Shown here piece by piece: positions 27,191-40,322 of a DNA stretch of 62,000 nt. The position numbers and the translations under genes are program-made. The notes beneath the pieces are model-generated. The model was not told the DNA's origin. It made no database searches and saw nothing but the letters and a program-made list of their open reading frames with translations. The stretch lies in contig WPIO01000088.1 in NCBI GenBank assembly GCA_009760855.2, forward strand, positions 1,337,501 to 1,399,500, given 5' to 3'. Numbering within the stretch: the first letter of the stretch is position 1; the number at the start of each line of letters is the position of its first letter. The stretch is from Cristatella mucedo. Lineage: Eukaryota; Bryozoa; Phylactolaemata; Cristatellidae.

Positions 27191-28549
27191 GAGTGTGAGG
27201 GAAGAAATTTGCTCTCTTTGCTCGTCAATCAAACTTTTTTTCACCGCTTGTCTCCTCCTGCTGCGCCGATTCTGAGGCGGTCCTCCCCAGCTGCCGCGCG
27301 CCGATATCCACACGACTTACGACGGAGCTCCTGGACCTTGCCTGGACAGACCTCCTGGATCAGGAGAGAGTTTACTATAAGGCAGAGGTAGAGGCCACCA
27401 CTGGAGGCTACGTTCCGTACTCTTGGCTATATGGCGCTGCAAAGAGTCCACAAGTCAGTACTTTCTGAAATAATGAAAAAGAACTTCGCACTGCGATGCA
27501 TTATGGGGTAGAAAGCTTTCTTTCTCTTTAGCTCAACATTCAACACTGCTTCCTTGGATTCAAAGGTGGCTGCCGTGTAATCAAAGACGACAAAGCCACT
27601 ACTTGCAATAGGAAGAAGAAGAGCGAGACCGTCGATATCGATATCGATACCGATATCGATATCGATATCGATATCGATATCGATCAAACTGCCGATGCTG
27701 AGCCAAGCCCCGAGAGAAACGGGAAAGTAAAGCTTAAGAGCAACTGCTTCGGTGCCCAATTTAAAAAAAAATCAGGGAAAGGTCCGACCTTGCCCCGTAA
27801 AGAAAGGGGAAGCTCGTGTTGAATCAGCAGCCTCGTTTGCGTAATTTGCGTAAACGTCTGGACGGCATCTCGCTCATTTTGCAGAGGGCCACATTGCCAG
27901 CTACAATTAGACTGAAATTCCGTGAAGAGGGCGCACTTTTTACCTAGCGCTGTGACTCAGCCATTAAGTGTCTAATCCACGACTGAGTTCGAAAATAGCT
28001 GTTGGGGCGATCTAAGGAATAAACTTTTAGGCTTCAGCTTGAATGCAATTTCGGGAATTTCACATCGGATATTCATCTTTTAGTGTGATCGGTCCATAAG
28101 TTTTCTTAATTTCGGCCGTGCAGCCGGCAGGCAGGATTCGTTGACAGGTTTCTGTGAAATTGCATATCAGACAGCTATTTTTGCATCATTGTCCCATCAT
28201 TCTAATCTAGTTTGCATCGTTTTTTGTTATATTTTTTCAATCATACTTTATTATTTCGTGAATTTTTCGGCGGCGTTCCTCTGGCTTACAGCCGACAGCT
28301 CACCGTAGCTAGGGAAGCGAGCGCTGTTTCCGGCATCGGGTAGCCGCGCTGCGCTTTCCGCTGAGCTGAGCGCGTCTGCAGCGACGCTCCCGCCGTCGCT
28401 GCTCGCCCACGCAGATCGCGCCACGTGGTCGAGAGCCAGGACCACCGTCGCCAACGCCAACGGGCAGCGTCTGCTCGCGTCCACCGAGTGCGAGGGCGAG
28501 TGCTGTGACGGCGTCAATCTCTGCAAAACCAAAGTCACTAACGGTCAAG
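27191..28549. other. no gene; (GATATC)n repeat at 27632-27686
   Basis: The hexamer gatatc, self-complementary, is repeated about nine times with one 'gatacc' variant. The flanks show no credible gene. The sequence becomes CpG-rich from about 28260. Confidence 0.6.
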
Positions 28550-28800
28550 GTCGGGTACGTGGCGGCGGCTGCGGCGGCTACTTCCGGCTCGTCTCGCTCG
28601 CGTCGTCGAGTCTCTCTCCTTCGGCCGCGAAATGGCCGCTCGGCTTCGATCCGCCAAAACGAAAGCCACCGCCGCTGCCGCCGCCGCGGGGCTGTGCGGC
28701 GGCGGCAGCAGCGGCGGTGGCGGCAGCGGCGGCGGCGGCTTTGTACGGCGGCCAATGATCTCTGTCGGGCGTTCGCTTGCCGCGGCCGCGGTCGCGCTCC

Positions 28801-28877
<77 letters not shown>

Positions 28878-28900
28878 GCCGCCGCTGAAATCCAGCATCT
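28550..28900 (+). repeat. CpG island with (CCG)n
   Basis: About 25 uninterrupted CCG triplets lie at 28799-28874, flanked by CGG/GGC-rich sequence. All six frames are open through it, giving poly-Ala, poly-Pro, poly-Arg and poly-Gly. An expressed gene starting here is possible (5' UTRs often carry such tracts), but no coding frame can be chosen. Confidence 0.85.
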
Positions 28901-29386
28901 CGCTGTCGGGGCCCGTAGCGGCGAGCTGCTCTGCTCCGCCACGCAGTCTTTACAGAAGCGACGACGCGCGTTTCACCTGCGCGATCGTCGGCGCGGCTTT
29001 CCGGTCGCCGCGAGCGTTCGCTCTGCGCCCATGACATCGCAGACGTCGCTTCTCGTTGCCGCCGCCGCGAACTCTGAGCGACGATCTCGGCCCCCGCCGG
29101 AACGGCGGCAGTAAAAGCGTAAAAAGCACCCCAGGCAGAGCGCTTGTCGGCACGCCAGCCAGCGGTCCTTCGGCGCTTTTTTGGCCCTTTCCTTGTATGT
29201 AGCCCGGCGTAGGATTGCTGCGACGGACGCGACGCGAATGACGCAAATGCGCAAATCCGCTCCTGGCTGGAGCTCAAGAGCTCCGTGCCGCGCCGCGCTG
29301 AGACGCCTCCCTCTGACGAGTCTCTCCGAGGACAAGACGGTGTGGAAAGCTTCCAACGTTCCACTTTTCTCTTTTCTTCTTTTCAG

Positions 29387-29608
29387 GAGCTGCTGATAAT
29401 CACATGGCAGGGAACGAACGGCCGGAACTGCGTGGTGCACGCTCCGACCGGGGAGCTGTACGGCTGCTTAGACTGGGAGTACGTTCCAGTTCCGGTTCCG
29501 GTTCCGGCTCCGGCTACGGCTCCGGCTCCTGCCCTCGTCGTGCGGACCTCGGATCGCGAACTCAAAATTTTTTCCATGCCGGCAGAGGGCCCTTCTCTGT
29601 CTAGCTAA
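29387..29608 (+). CDS. candidate terminal exon, unknown protein
   Basis: A strong polypyrimidine tract ending in 'cttttcttcttttcag' precedes an open frame that starts exactly on a codon and runs 73 codons to TAA. The first part (near residues 1-32, with 'ITWQGTNGRNCVVHAPTGE' and 'YGCLDWEY') is balanced in composition and protein-like. It is followed by a Pro/Val/Ala stretch from a (ttccgg)n repeat and then 'VVRTSDRELKIFSM'. I do not recognise the family. The upstream exon would lie in the CpG-rich stretch 28.3-29.3 kb. It may be fortuitous. Confidence 0.3.
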   Translation, partial: ELLIITWQGTNGRNCVVHAPTGELYGCLDWEYVPVPVPVPAPATAPAPALVVRTSDRELKIFSMPAEGPSLSS

Positions 29609-30214
29609 CAACGTCCGAACTATTCCTGTCCTGTCCTTACGCGCCAGTCCTGTCCTAATCCTGTCCTCACCGCTTGCAAACTGCGCTCGAGGAGCGACCG
29701 CCCGAAAGTGCAGCTACCTCGTCGCGTCTTGTTAGCCTGCTCGCGCGAATGCCACTCCATACTTTCGGCATAGCAACACCGCCAGCGGACGACGCGGCGC
29801 TCGGCACGTACGCCGCCGCCGCCGCCGTTGTTGCCGCCGCAACGTCGTAGCGTTTTTTGAAAGCTGGCATGGCCGTCGCCATTGCCGATGGTCTGCCATG
29901 GCGCAGAGGCCAGCTCATTTTATAGCGCTGCAAAATACCATCTGCATATCCACAGGTACCGATAACAATGGGTAGATAGATTTTGGCGGTGCTTTCTATA
30001 CAGCATCTGTGAAGTGCCTAGACCGGGGAATTCAGCTCTCCGAGGCCTCTAAAAAAAATTATTTTCACTATTGTTATTAATACTTTTATTTGAGATAAGC
30101 CCGGTGTGATTTTTAAAATGAAATTCTTGAAATCGGATCTTTGAAGTTGAGCCACCCGCAAGACCGTCCAGCAACGCCCGCTCCGCAGCTACGATGCAAG
30201 GGATGGAGTGAGAT
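29609..30214. other. no gene recognised
   Basis: CpG-rich to 29930, then AT-rich. A short (GCC)5 lies near 29812-29830. Confidence 0.45.
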
Positions 30215-30665
30215 AAGATAAGTACGGTTGTTTCTATATAAGTTAGTGTAAATATGAATATATAAGTAATAAAGAAATATTAAAAATAAGTACGGTTGTT
30301 TCTATAAGTTAGTGTAAATATGAATGCATAAATGATAAATAAATACTAAAAATAAGTACGGTTGTTTCTATAAGTTAGTATAAATATGAATATACAAATA
30401 ATAAAGAAATATTAAAAATAAGTACGGTTGTTTCTATAAGTTAGTATAAATATGAATATATAAGTAATAAAGAAATATTAAAAATAAGTATGGTTGTTTC
30501 TATAAGTTAGTGTAAATATGAATATATAAGTAATAAAGAAATATTAAAAATAAGTACGGCTGTTTCTATAAGTTAGTATAAATATGAATGCATAAATGAT
30601 AAATAAATACTAAAAACAAAAACGGCTGTTTCTACAAATAAATATAAATATATAAATGATGAAAA
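30215..30665 (+). repeat. ~65-bp tandem repeat, about 7 copies
   Basis: Each unit reads 'aagtacggttgtttctataag', 'ttagtrtaaatatgaat', then 'aataaagaaatattaaa'. Alternate units carry a 'gcataaatgataaataaata' variant, and the last two units are eroded. Confidence 0.93.
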
Positions 30666-32680
<2,015 letters not shown>

Positions 32681-32702
32681 ACAGATATAAATTGGCATGC
32701 AA

Positions 32703-32800
32703 ACTCGCCGACACTACGGCCGACTTGCAGACCTTCGCAGTCGTAGGTACTACCGACACTACGGCCGACTTGCAGACCGTCGCAGTCGTAGGTACTGCCA
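32703..32800 (+). repeat. 47-bp tandem duplication
   Basis: 'cgacactacggccgacttgc' followed by 'agacc' and 'tcgcagtcgtaggtact' occurs twice in a row with two substitutions. Confidence 0.95.
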
Positions 32801-32949
32801 TGATTAAACCGAGGAGGGGACGGGCGGTGACCTTTCTAGCGCGGGGGGGGGGGAGCGCGGCCAATCGTGGGATGATGGATGAATCGTCGTCGAATGACGA
32901 AGCGGCCCGGTCGTTACCACAACCAGCGACTTTTAGTTTCGCAACTTTG

Positions 32950-33440
32950 GCGATACGCTCTTTTGACCGGTCTAATACTCCCCCAGCAGGCCAAGCATCG
33001 TACCACCCGCTTTTCGGAATCCAACAGTTTATCAGCACCTCATACAAACCTCAAATCCTTTGGAGACCGTGCATTTAGTTCGCATGCTCCCAAAGCCTGG
33101 AACTCACTCCCGGCATGCGTCAGAACGTCCCCTGACTTGACCACATCTAAAAAGAACCCTCAAAAACACACCTATTTAGGACAGCATTTAGTGGGTCCCT
33201 GTGATTTGTCCTTCATGTGTTTATGCGTGCTGACACTGTTGCATGCTGCCACTAACCACATTTGCATGCTGACCCTGTGCATGTCACCACTAACCATGTT
33301 ATTCGTGTGTTTATCGAGCATGATATTACTCACAATTCAATCGCGTTTCCCTTTGCAGCAAATGTAAAGCGCCTAGAAAGAGATTGAGTTCTCTGAGGAC
33401 GCTCTATCGAGTGCATCATTATTATTATTATTATTACACG
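32950..33440 (+). mobile_element. LINE family A, C-terminal end and complete 3' UTR
   Basis: The + frame carries 'QQAKHRTTRFSESNSL', 'NLKSFGDRAFSSHAPKAWNSLP' (in blocks) and runs into the 3' UTR, which closes with 'gtaaagcgcctagaaagaga', 'cgctctatcgagtgcat' and (TTA)n. It is 5'-truncated about 25 codons upstream of the QAKHRT block. Confidence 0.92.
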
Positions 33441-33769
33441 TCCTTTCTTTTCGCTGCCCGCAGTTCTTGCTCCCGGCGGTTTTCGTGCACGGCCAACCGA
33501 GGATGCTGTAGTTTTTCTAAACGAGTTATGCTTAATTTTAGTTTGGTTTTAATTTATATAGTATACAATATATAATATATAAGGAAACTTAGTTATAATT
33601 TAGTCTTAACCAGGATTAATTGCATTGATTATAAACTTTATTTAGTTTAATTAGTTTAACATGCTAACCAAGATGTTATCAATCAATGCTAAGCGAGGAT
33701 ACTACGCTGTAAATGTGTTGCCGTTCATCGAGGTGGCGTGTAAATATTGTACGTCAGATAGTTGCTACA

Positions 33770-34080
33770 CACACCGCCACTTCTCGCCGACCTGCACTGG
33801 CTCCCAGTCAAGCAATGCAGCGACTTCAAGACTTTGTCACTCACTTTTAGTTCTTTTCATTCTTAGGCTACAGCAGCCTACATATCAGATCTACTTCCCA
33901 ACCAGACAAAGCATCGTACCTCCCACTTTTTGGAATCAAACTGTTTACCTATACCTCGTGCAAACCTCAAATCCTATGGAGACCGTGCCTTTAGTTCGTA
34001 TGCTCTCAAAGCCTGGAACTCACTCTCGACTTGCGTCGCGACAGCTCCTGACTTGATCACACTCAAATAGAAAGTAAAAT
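33770..34080 (+). mobile_element. LINE family A fragment
   Basis: Translating + gives a degraded version of the region from 'FSPTCTGSQSSN' (frameshifted relative to 'LLADLHWLPVKQ') to 'PKPGTHS', ending in the 'PDLITLK' position without the 3' UTR. It may be the upstream part of a copy whose end was lost. Confidence 0.8.
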
Positions 34081-34604
34081 ATTGCATTATTTTGTATACG
34101 TTAATGTTAAATATTGTAGATCTCTACACCGGATCGATCGATTCGTTTCGGGACAATTAGGAGGGTCGATTGCCGAAGACATAACCGAAAATATGAAGTT
34201 TCGTGTGAGTAGGTCTCCTTTGGCGTCTCGACTATCAAATGTCCCAGAAGGCTGTTGAATATTCCAGAATACTGCTGAATGTCCCAAAATGCTGCTGTAA
34301 TGTGCCAGCATTCCTTTCGAATGTCCCGGAATGCCTGCTCGCGATTTGCTGCCTTCTTCGCGCTGCGTAAATTGCATAAATTCCACCAAGTTTTGAATAT
34401 CGCTAACGATTTTTGTTACACTTTAGTGCAAAAGCAACGGCGACCCTTTATTTGGGATTGTTAGTAGGCATTTATTTGATCGTGAACTTTTAAGCCAAAG
34501 CACATAAAAGGAATGCTACAATTGCAACGTCTGAGTCTTTTTTCGTTCGGATCGTTTAGTTCGCAGAGGTTTTCGCCGAAGGCTCCAGTTCAATTTAGCA
34601 CAAA
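34081..34604. other. no gene; 'aatgtccc' microrepeats
   Basis: Around 34240-34340 a loose repeat of 'gaatgtcccagaatgctgct' type occurs about five times. Nothing else is recognised. Confidence 0.5.
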
Positions 34605-35098
34605 TTAATGTAATGTAATGTATCTCCGTCAGTAACTCCACAAAGTCATAAAGACCATGTGGGTGTTACGCAGGAGAGTTTTGTATAGCGCACTCACAGC
34701 CTAAGCGGCTTTCGGTACGCATTCGGTAGCCAACAGACTTCGTCTCACGCAACAAAGAGAAAGTGGGAAGCATAGCAGAGTCAGGAGAGCAGTTGAGGTA
34801 GTGAGTAGCATAGAAGTAGCAGTTCAGGACCGCTGAAAAAGATGTTCCATAGTCGGCAGTTGGAGAGTAGTTGTCGTTGCGTAAGAATTGTGGAAGCGAG
34901 TTCCACAGTCTAGGACCTGCAGAGCTAAAGCTTCTGTCGCCAACTGTCTTTAAGCGGAGGAATGGGACAGCTAATTTATTGTCCACACAGGACCTGAGGG
35001 CGCGAACAGGCTGAAACTGATGCAGCAGTTCAGCTAGGTACGAAGGAGCTAAGCCATGGCGGGCCTTGTGGGTCAGCGTAAGAACTTTACTCATGTAT
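34605..35098 (-). mobile_element. LINE family B, C-terminal region and 3' end
   Basis: The minus frame of 142 codons starts near 'KVLTLTHKARHGLAPSYL', contains 'DRSFSSAGPRLWNSLPQFL' and ends at 34666. The 3' UTR, with a tail of repeated 'acattacatt', finishes at about 34605. This is the C-terminal post-RT domain common to CR1/L2 LINE ORF2 proteins. It is 5'-truncated with an intact end. Confidence 0.92.
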
Positions 35099-35244
35099 GC
35101 TTACGTCTCGTCATATCTCGTTCACTCATTCTTTCACTGTCCTGGCCATCAGGACTAAACTACATTGGATACAACTGCTCACAGTCCACTGGTAGGAACC
35201 ATTCAAAAATATCTTGTTATTAGATGGGCTCATTTTCTTTCCTA

Positions 35245-35590
35245 CTATTAAGTCAGCCATGTTTCAGTTGAGGAACATTGCAAAAATCGAGGCCAGGCTA
35301 GATTAGAGTGTGGCAGTCAAACTGATTCATTCAAGTGTGTGTGATATCTCATCTAGATCTTTGCAATCCCTTGTATTCGTGCATTGTATTCGGAGCTCTT
35401 GACCTGTCCAGCTTCGCTCGTCTGCAACTGGGGCAACTCTGGTCTGTCGTCAACCGCTTAGCTGGAAATTCCCGCCATTTCTGTCTGAGCTTCACTGGGT
35501 TTTATGTCAGGCATCCAATCGACTCCAATCGATCCTTGGTCTGGCCTGCGGCTCGCTGCACTCGATTGCAATAAAGGCCTAGCAATCCTA
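35245..35590 (+). mobile_element. third, diverged L2-like LINE fragment
   Basis: The + strand translates, with interruptions, to 'KSAMFQLRNIAKIEARLD', then 'LDLCNPLYSCIVFGALDL', 'FARLQLGQLWSVVNRLAG' and 'FPPFLSELHW'. These follow the A-family blocks 'VKSAYFQLHNIAKIRACLD', 'LDFCNSLLTGLPA', 'LQLVQNSAARLV' and 'LLADLHWLPV' in order, at low identity. It belongs to an older or different lineage. Confidence 0.65.
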
Positions 35591-35607
35591 CCACCATCTT
35601 GCTCCTC

Positions 35608-35610
<3 letters not shown>

Positions 35611-35654
<44 letters not shown>

Positions 35655-35718
35655 CGTGTGTGTGTGCGTGTGTGTGTGTGTGCGCGTGTGTGTGCGTGTG
35701 TGTGTGCGTGTATGTGTG

Positions 35719-35768
<50 letters not shown>
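35611..35768 (+). repeat. (GT)n(TA)n compound microsatellite
   Basis: (TG)n with CG interruptions to about 35727, then (TA)n. Confidence 0.97.
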
Positions 35769-35769
<1 letters not shown>

Positions 35770-36018
35770 GCCAGCGTTTCGAGATGAGTCTAGTAGGGTT
35801 AGATTTTACAGCGGCAGGGGCGGATTCGTTTAAAACCAGACACTTAGCACCCCGTCTCGTGGTTCATTGGAGGCAAACGGAATGGGCCATTGGATGGGGT
35901 CATTGGGTCATGGGGTCATTGGAGGTCAACAGAGGCGATCAATGGACTCAACTCCTCTCTGGGTGGGTCCGAAGCGATAGTGTAGCAGCTACTCTCCTCC
36001 TGAAATGCATAGAAATGT

Positions 36019-36060
<42 letters not shown>

Positions 36061-37234
36061 TATATATCCAGAGTGTGACGACCTACCCAGACAAATCTTA
36101 CACAGTCTGCGAACATTATTGGTAACTCTAAATATACTTTGGGTCGTCCGGCGTTAGCTGAAATAGCCCGTTTGTATTGCAAAGGTTCGTTATCAATATA
36201 CCGTGGCTTCGATTTACTGCGAGAGATTTGCCAGAACCTGGGGAACCAAGGGAAATCAGCCTGGATTGCACTTCTAATCATAACGGGTAGGTTCAAGTTA
36301 CAAGAATGCTGAGTAAAACTACTTCGAAATAAATAACTAGCCACCTCTGCTTTTGCACTTTCTTAAAGCTTGCAAGCTGAACCAAACTTGAAACCTAGCG
36401 GCGATTAAGACTTGCATCTCTTGCATTAAGACTTGCATCTCTTGCATTAAGACTTGCATCTATGCATCTTGCATCACTTTTTGGATAGCTGAGAAGCGCC
36501 TTGTCGATAGGGCGCAAAACTTTTTTTTTTTGGGCAAATACCTGCCGAAACGATGCTTGATCTAGACCGATGAGCACCTGTACGCGAATAGTTGCATTGC
36601 AGTTCCTGCGGATCTGGTGACAACCTACAAAGTTCTACTTCTGGCAGCAGCCCTACTACGGGTAAGTCTGTGAAAGCTAAAAGCCGCAGAGTACAAATAT
36701 CGGCTACGGAAGCACGTGACAATCGTGTCGATTTCGTACCCTGAAGAAAGTGTGCGTTGCAATGGCGACGCGAAGCGAGCTGCTGGGCGAGGCAGAGCTC
36801 CGGCTCTCTGTCTCTAGTCTCTACGTATGTTATGCTAATTACTTCCCTCTGTGTATGCATTTATTCTATGCTAATTACTTGCCTCTATGCATTTATCCAC
36901 GCTACGCTAATTACTTGCCTCTAGCCATGAGTACGTTACACGGACAAAATCTCGTAAGACGAATGCGTACCGGCAAAATCGTGAAGGAGAGTTGCGCAGC
37001 ACCGACAATATTTCTGGCTGCCGATCGACGAATTCTCGCTGACAAATACGCACCAATAAAATCGCCATGTTAAAACATTAATTCTGTTAAATTAAATTCA
37101 GTTTGCGAGTAGTTGTAGAAATTCAGTGAGTCAATCTGAATAACAAAAATATCAGTCGTTCCCTTCGTCAATTGTAAATTTGTAAGAAAACTTTTTGTAA
37201 GAAGATCCAGAATCCTGAAACGGAAGCTACCAGA
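35769..37234. other. no gene; small tandem repeats
   Basis: (CA)n lies at 36020-36059. A 21-base unit 'gacttgcatctcttgcattaa' is repeated three times at 36409-36470. A ~35-base unit 'atgctaattacttccctctg' is repeated three times at 36832-36930. No exon is supported. Confidence 0.55.
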
Positions 37235-37690
37235 GCACGTGCGTGCATAAAGCGTCATAAAAGAGCCGGACCACCGAGCACCAAGAGCATAGGTACGAGC
37301 GGTACGAGCACCATACTTCAGTGACAATTCCTCTGACAATCTTCTTCTGGCGGAGTCTCTCGCTGAGATAGGACTTGAGCCGTTGCAGTGCAGTGCTAGC
37401 GATGCCCGGGCGAAATGAGAGGCACTCGAGAAGGACTTGGCGATCGACAGTATCAAAAGCTGCCGCAGGATCGAGCAAAACAAGCAGATAGACTCTGCAC
37501 GAGTCTTCATTCCTTAGAACGTCGTTATATGCCCGAAGCAATGCCGACTCTGTGAAGCGGCTAGTTCTAAAACCAGACTGGAACTTACTAGCTAGGTTTG
37601 AAGTCTTAATGTATGGGTTCAGCTGGTCAACCACGATTCATTCCAATGTCTTTAATAGGAACAGAAGAAGGGAGACTGGGCGGAAGTTGC
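37235..37690 (-). mobile_element. LINE family A, RT-domain fragment
   Basis: The minus frame shows 'LNPYIKTSNLASKFQSGFR', 'TESALLRAYNDVLRN' and 'LLVLLDPAAAFDTVDRQVLLE', matching the RT core of the copy at 42355-44254 (where the active-site block is 'DLSAAFDTIDH'). Both ends are truncated and no 3' UTR is present. Confidence 0.88.
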
Positions 37691-37971
37691 TCGGTCGTCA
37701 AATACATTTACCTTGACCTTGATCGAGGCAAGGACTTGTTTTACAAAATGCGCTGGTTGCCCGAGATATTATCGTAGAAATAGCAATGTTTGGCATTCGT
37801 GAAATTAAGGGACGGTAGGGCTGATTTCTTTGCATCCCATGTATGGTGCTAGCCAAAGGCCATAATGCTTTCGCCTGCGAAGTGAGCAAGGAAGGATTCC
37901 CTGCTGAAGGTCTCTAGCCCACCACCGACCGTCTGCAACGTCTGGGTCTCTGGCGTTTGCCTCAACTTCAA

Positions 37972-38820
37972 TACTCATAAACTGAATGCTTGCCTTGCCG
38001 ATATTCGATCCTGGATGTCGGTAAACTTCCTGAAATTAAATGAAGATAAAACCGAACTCGCTGCTCATAGGACACCCTAAGCGTGTGGCTGGATTAAAAG
38101 GCTTTGCTGTTCTAATAGGCGATGCTATTGTGCGACCTTCACCACGTGCTCGTAATCTAGGTGTCGTGTTCGACAGCTGCCTCAATTTCAAAAGCTTCAT
38201 TCAGAAGACTGCCTCTACAGCTAGCCATCACATCCGATCCTTATCCAAGATTAGAAGCTGTCTCCCACAGTGGCTTGTACAAAATTTAACTAGCTCCTTA
38301 GTTCTGTCTCGGCTTGATTATTTGTATTCCCTTTTGGTTGGGCTACCAAAGAAAGCAACTAGGCCACTGCAGTGGACTATGAATATGGCTGCAAGGCTAG
38401 TCTTCAAGTCCCAGTGGTTTGAGCACGTATCACCTTTGCTGGAAGAGCTAGGATGGTTGCCGGTTGAGCAAAGGATACGGAGCAAAGTTCTTACGCTGAC
38501 CCACAAGGCCCGCCACGGCTTGGCTCCTTCGTACCTAGCTGAACTGCTGCATCAGTTTCAGCCTGTTCGCGCCCTCAGGTCATGTGTGGACAATAAATGG
38601 TCCTGAGCTGCTACTTCTATGCTACTCACTACCTCAACTGCTCTCCTGACTCTGCTATGCTTCCCACTTTCTCTTTGTTGCGTGAGACGAAGTCTGTTGG
38701 CTACCGAATGCGTACCGAAAGCCGCTTAGGCTGTGAGTGCGCTATACAAAACTCTCCTGCGTAACGCCCACATGGTCTTTATGACTTTGTGGAGTTACTG
38801 ACGGAGATACATTACATTAC
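37972..38820 (+). mobile_element. LINE family B, post-RT region to 3' end, internally deleted
   Basis: The 188-codon + frame contains 'PSPRARNLGVVFDSCLNFKS', 'LVFKSQWFEHVSPLLEELGW' and 'KVLTLTHKARHGLAPSYLAE'. After 38600 about 170 bases are missing compared with the copy at 34605-35098. The 3' UTR and 'acattacatt' tail follow to 38820. The copy is non-functional. Confidence 0.92.
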
Positions 38821-39947
38821 GTGCGAATTTTTCCTGATACTGCGAAAAAACTTGCTCCCGCAACCGCCCATGTGAGCCCTTCAAGTATCAATAAAAATAA
38901 AAATGCAAATAACTTTCGCAAATTCACGATCGGCATTTCAGCGTGGTTTCACCTAGTCATTTATGGAATTCCTGTTACGGCCGTTCTATTGCTGTCAAAT
39001 CCACCATGAGATATACTTTGGGTTTCGTTATGCGCGTTTCTGCTGTTTCATCGCCTGCAGCCCATCAGCCGTCGCACAAAGGACATACCAAAGCTGCCCT
39101 TTGATCTCCGATCGCTACATTAGCGCAACAGTCCTCTTAGCCAAAGCGGCTGAATCGCATTTGTCTCTGCACACGTTCTGACTTATTACATTCTCTGGAG
39201 TTGGAGGGCCGAAAAACTTGCTTTTGGCCTTGCTTTTGCGTTTAATTCAACCCCGGGCAACACGCAGGCAACTTCGCACTGTAAGTTTGAAAAATACAAA
39301 ATTAATTTATAAATAAATAAATCCAAAGCATCGACAAAAAACGGCGCTCGGAGAATTGTGGCAGCGTTTACTAACGCAAAGCTTGCATAGACTACTTGGA
39401 CCTGTAACTTTGGATTAAAAAAGCTCTCACTTGCGAAACTATTTTGAGCGTCTTTTGTAAGTATGCTTATAACCTTATCTGATGTCTCGACCACGCCTTA
39501 TCGAAATAGTCCGGTCAGGAAAATCTTTCTCAAGGACACAATATGTGCTTCTCACAGAGTCGCGATGGTTTTAGGGATATCAAGATGAGTACATGCGTTG
39601 ATTTTTCTGCTGAAAAGGCGAATTTTACTGATTTTAAGCAGATTTTTTGGTGGAAACGAACAACTTTTGCAAGACGCCATTACAAGCCGCCATTACAGGC
39701 CGCCATTGCAGGCCGCCATCCGAGGATCCTGCTAGTAATCACGCAAAAAAATCGATTAATGCGGCAGTGTGACCGAGGTGCGGCGATTGCGAAATTGTCG
39801 GAGGAACGCCACGTGAAGCTTCTCGAAACGCTCATAAGCACTTGATGAAAAAGCACCTAGTGTGGCTTCTGCGAAGCTAGGCTTCGTGGAAACTGAGGAC
39901 TTTAGACCGTGTCGGGCTGAGCGAAAGCGTGCCATGACTTTGCAGCA
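38821..39947. other. no gene; four tandem 'gccgccattac' words
   Basis: Positions 39676-39720 hold four near-copies of 'aggccgccattaca', each containing a YY1-like GCCGCCAT core. No gene start can be tied to it. Confidence 0.4.
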
Positions 39948-40033
39948 AGTTGTAAAGCGCCTAGAAGGAGAGATTGAGTTCTCGTGGGGCGCTTTATCAA
40001 GTGCATTATTATTATCATCATTATTATTATTTT
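39948..40033 (+). mobile_element. LINE family A 3' tail, ~85 bases
   Basis: 'gtaaagcgcctagaaggaga' followed by 'ggcgctttatcaagtgcatt' and an interrupted (ATT)n. It is an extremely 5'-truncated insertion. Confidence 0.88.
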
Positions 40034-40272
40034 GACTCTGCGTCTGCGAACAATGCGCTCGGCGATCGGAGAGACTACGAGCGGCGATCGCGAAGCGAGC
40101 GGACCCGGCTCGCCGGTGCGCGTTGTCTTGCGACTCCGTCGCTACAGCGATTTCTGTTTTTCACAGAACTACGAAGAATCGTACCTGGACAGCAGATACG
40201 ACGACTAGAGGCAGCCCGACGTGCGCGAGCCGCGAGCGCGGTAGCGCCGATGGCGCCGCCGCCGCCGCCACT

Positions 40273-40322
<50 letters not shown>

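Noticed and set aside
28309-29440. Long Arg-rich and Ala-rich frames (up to 351 codons)
   Set aside because: All frames are open through (CCG)n and CpG-rich DNA; no frame can be preferred.
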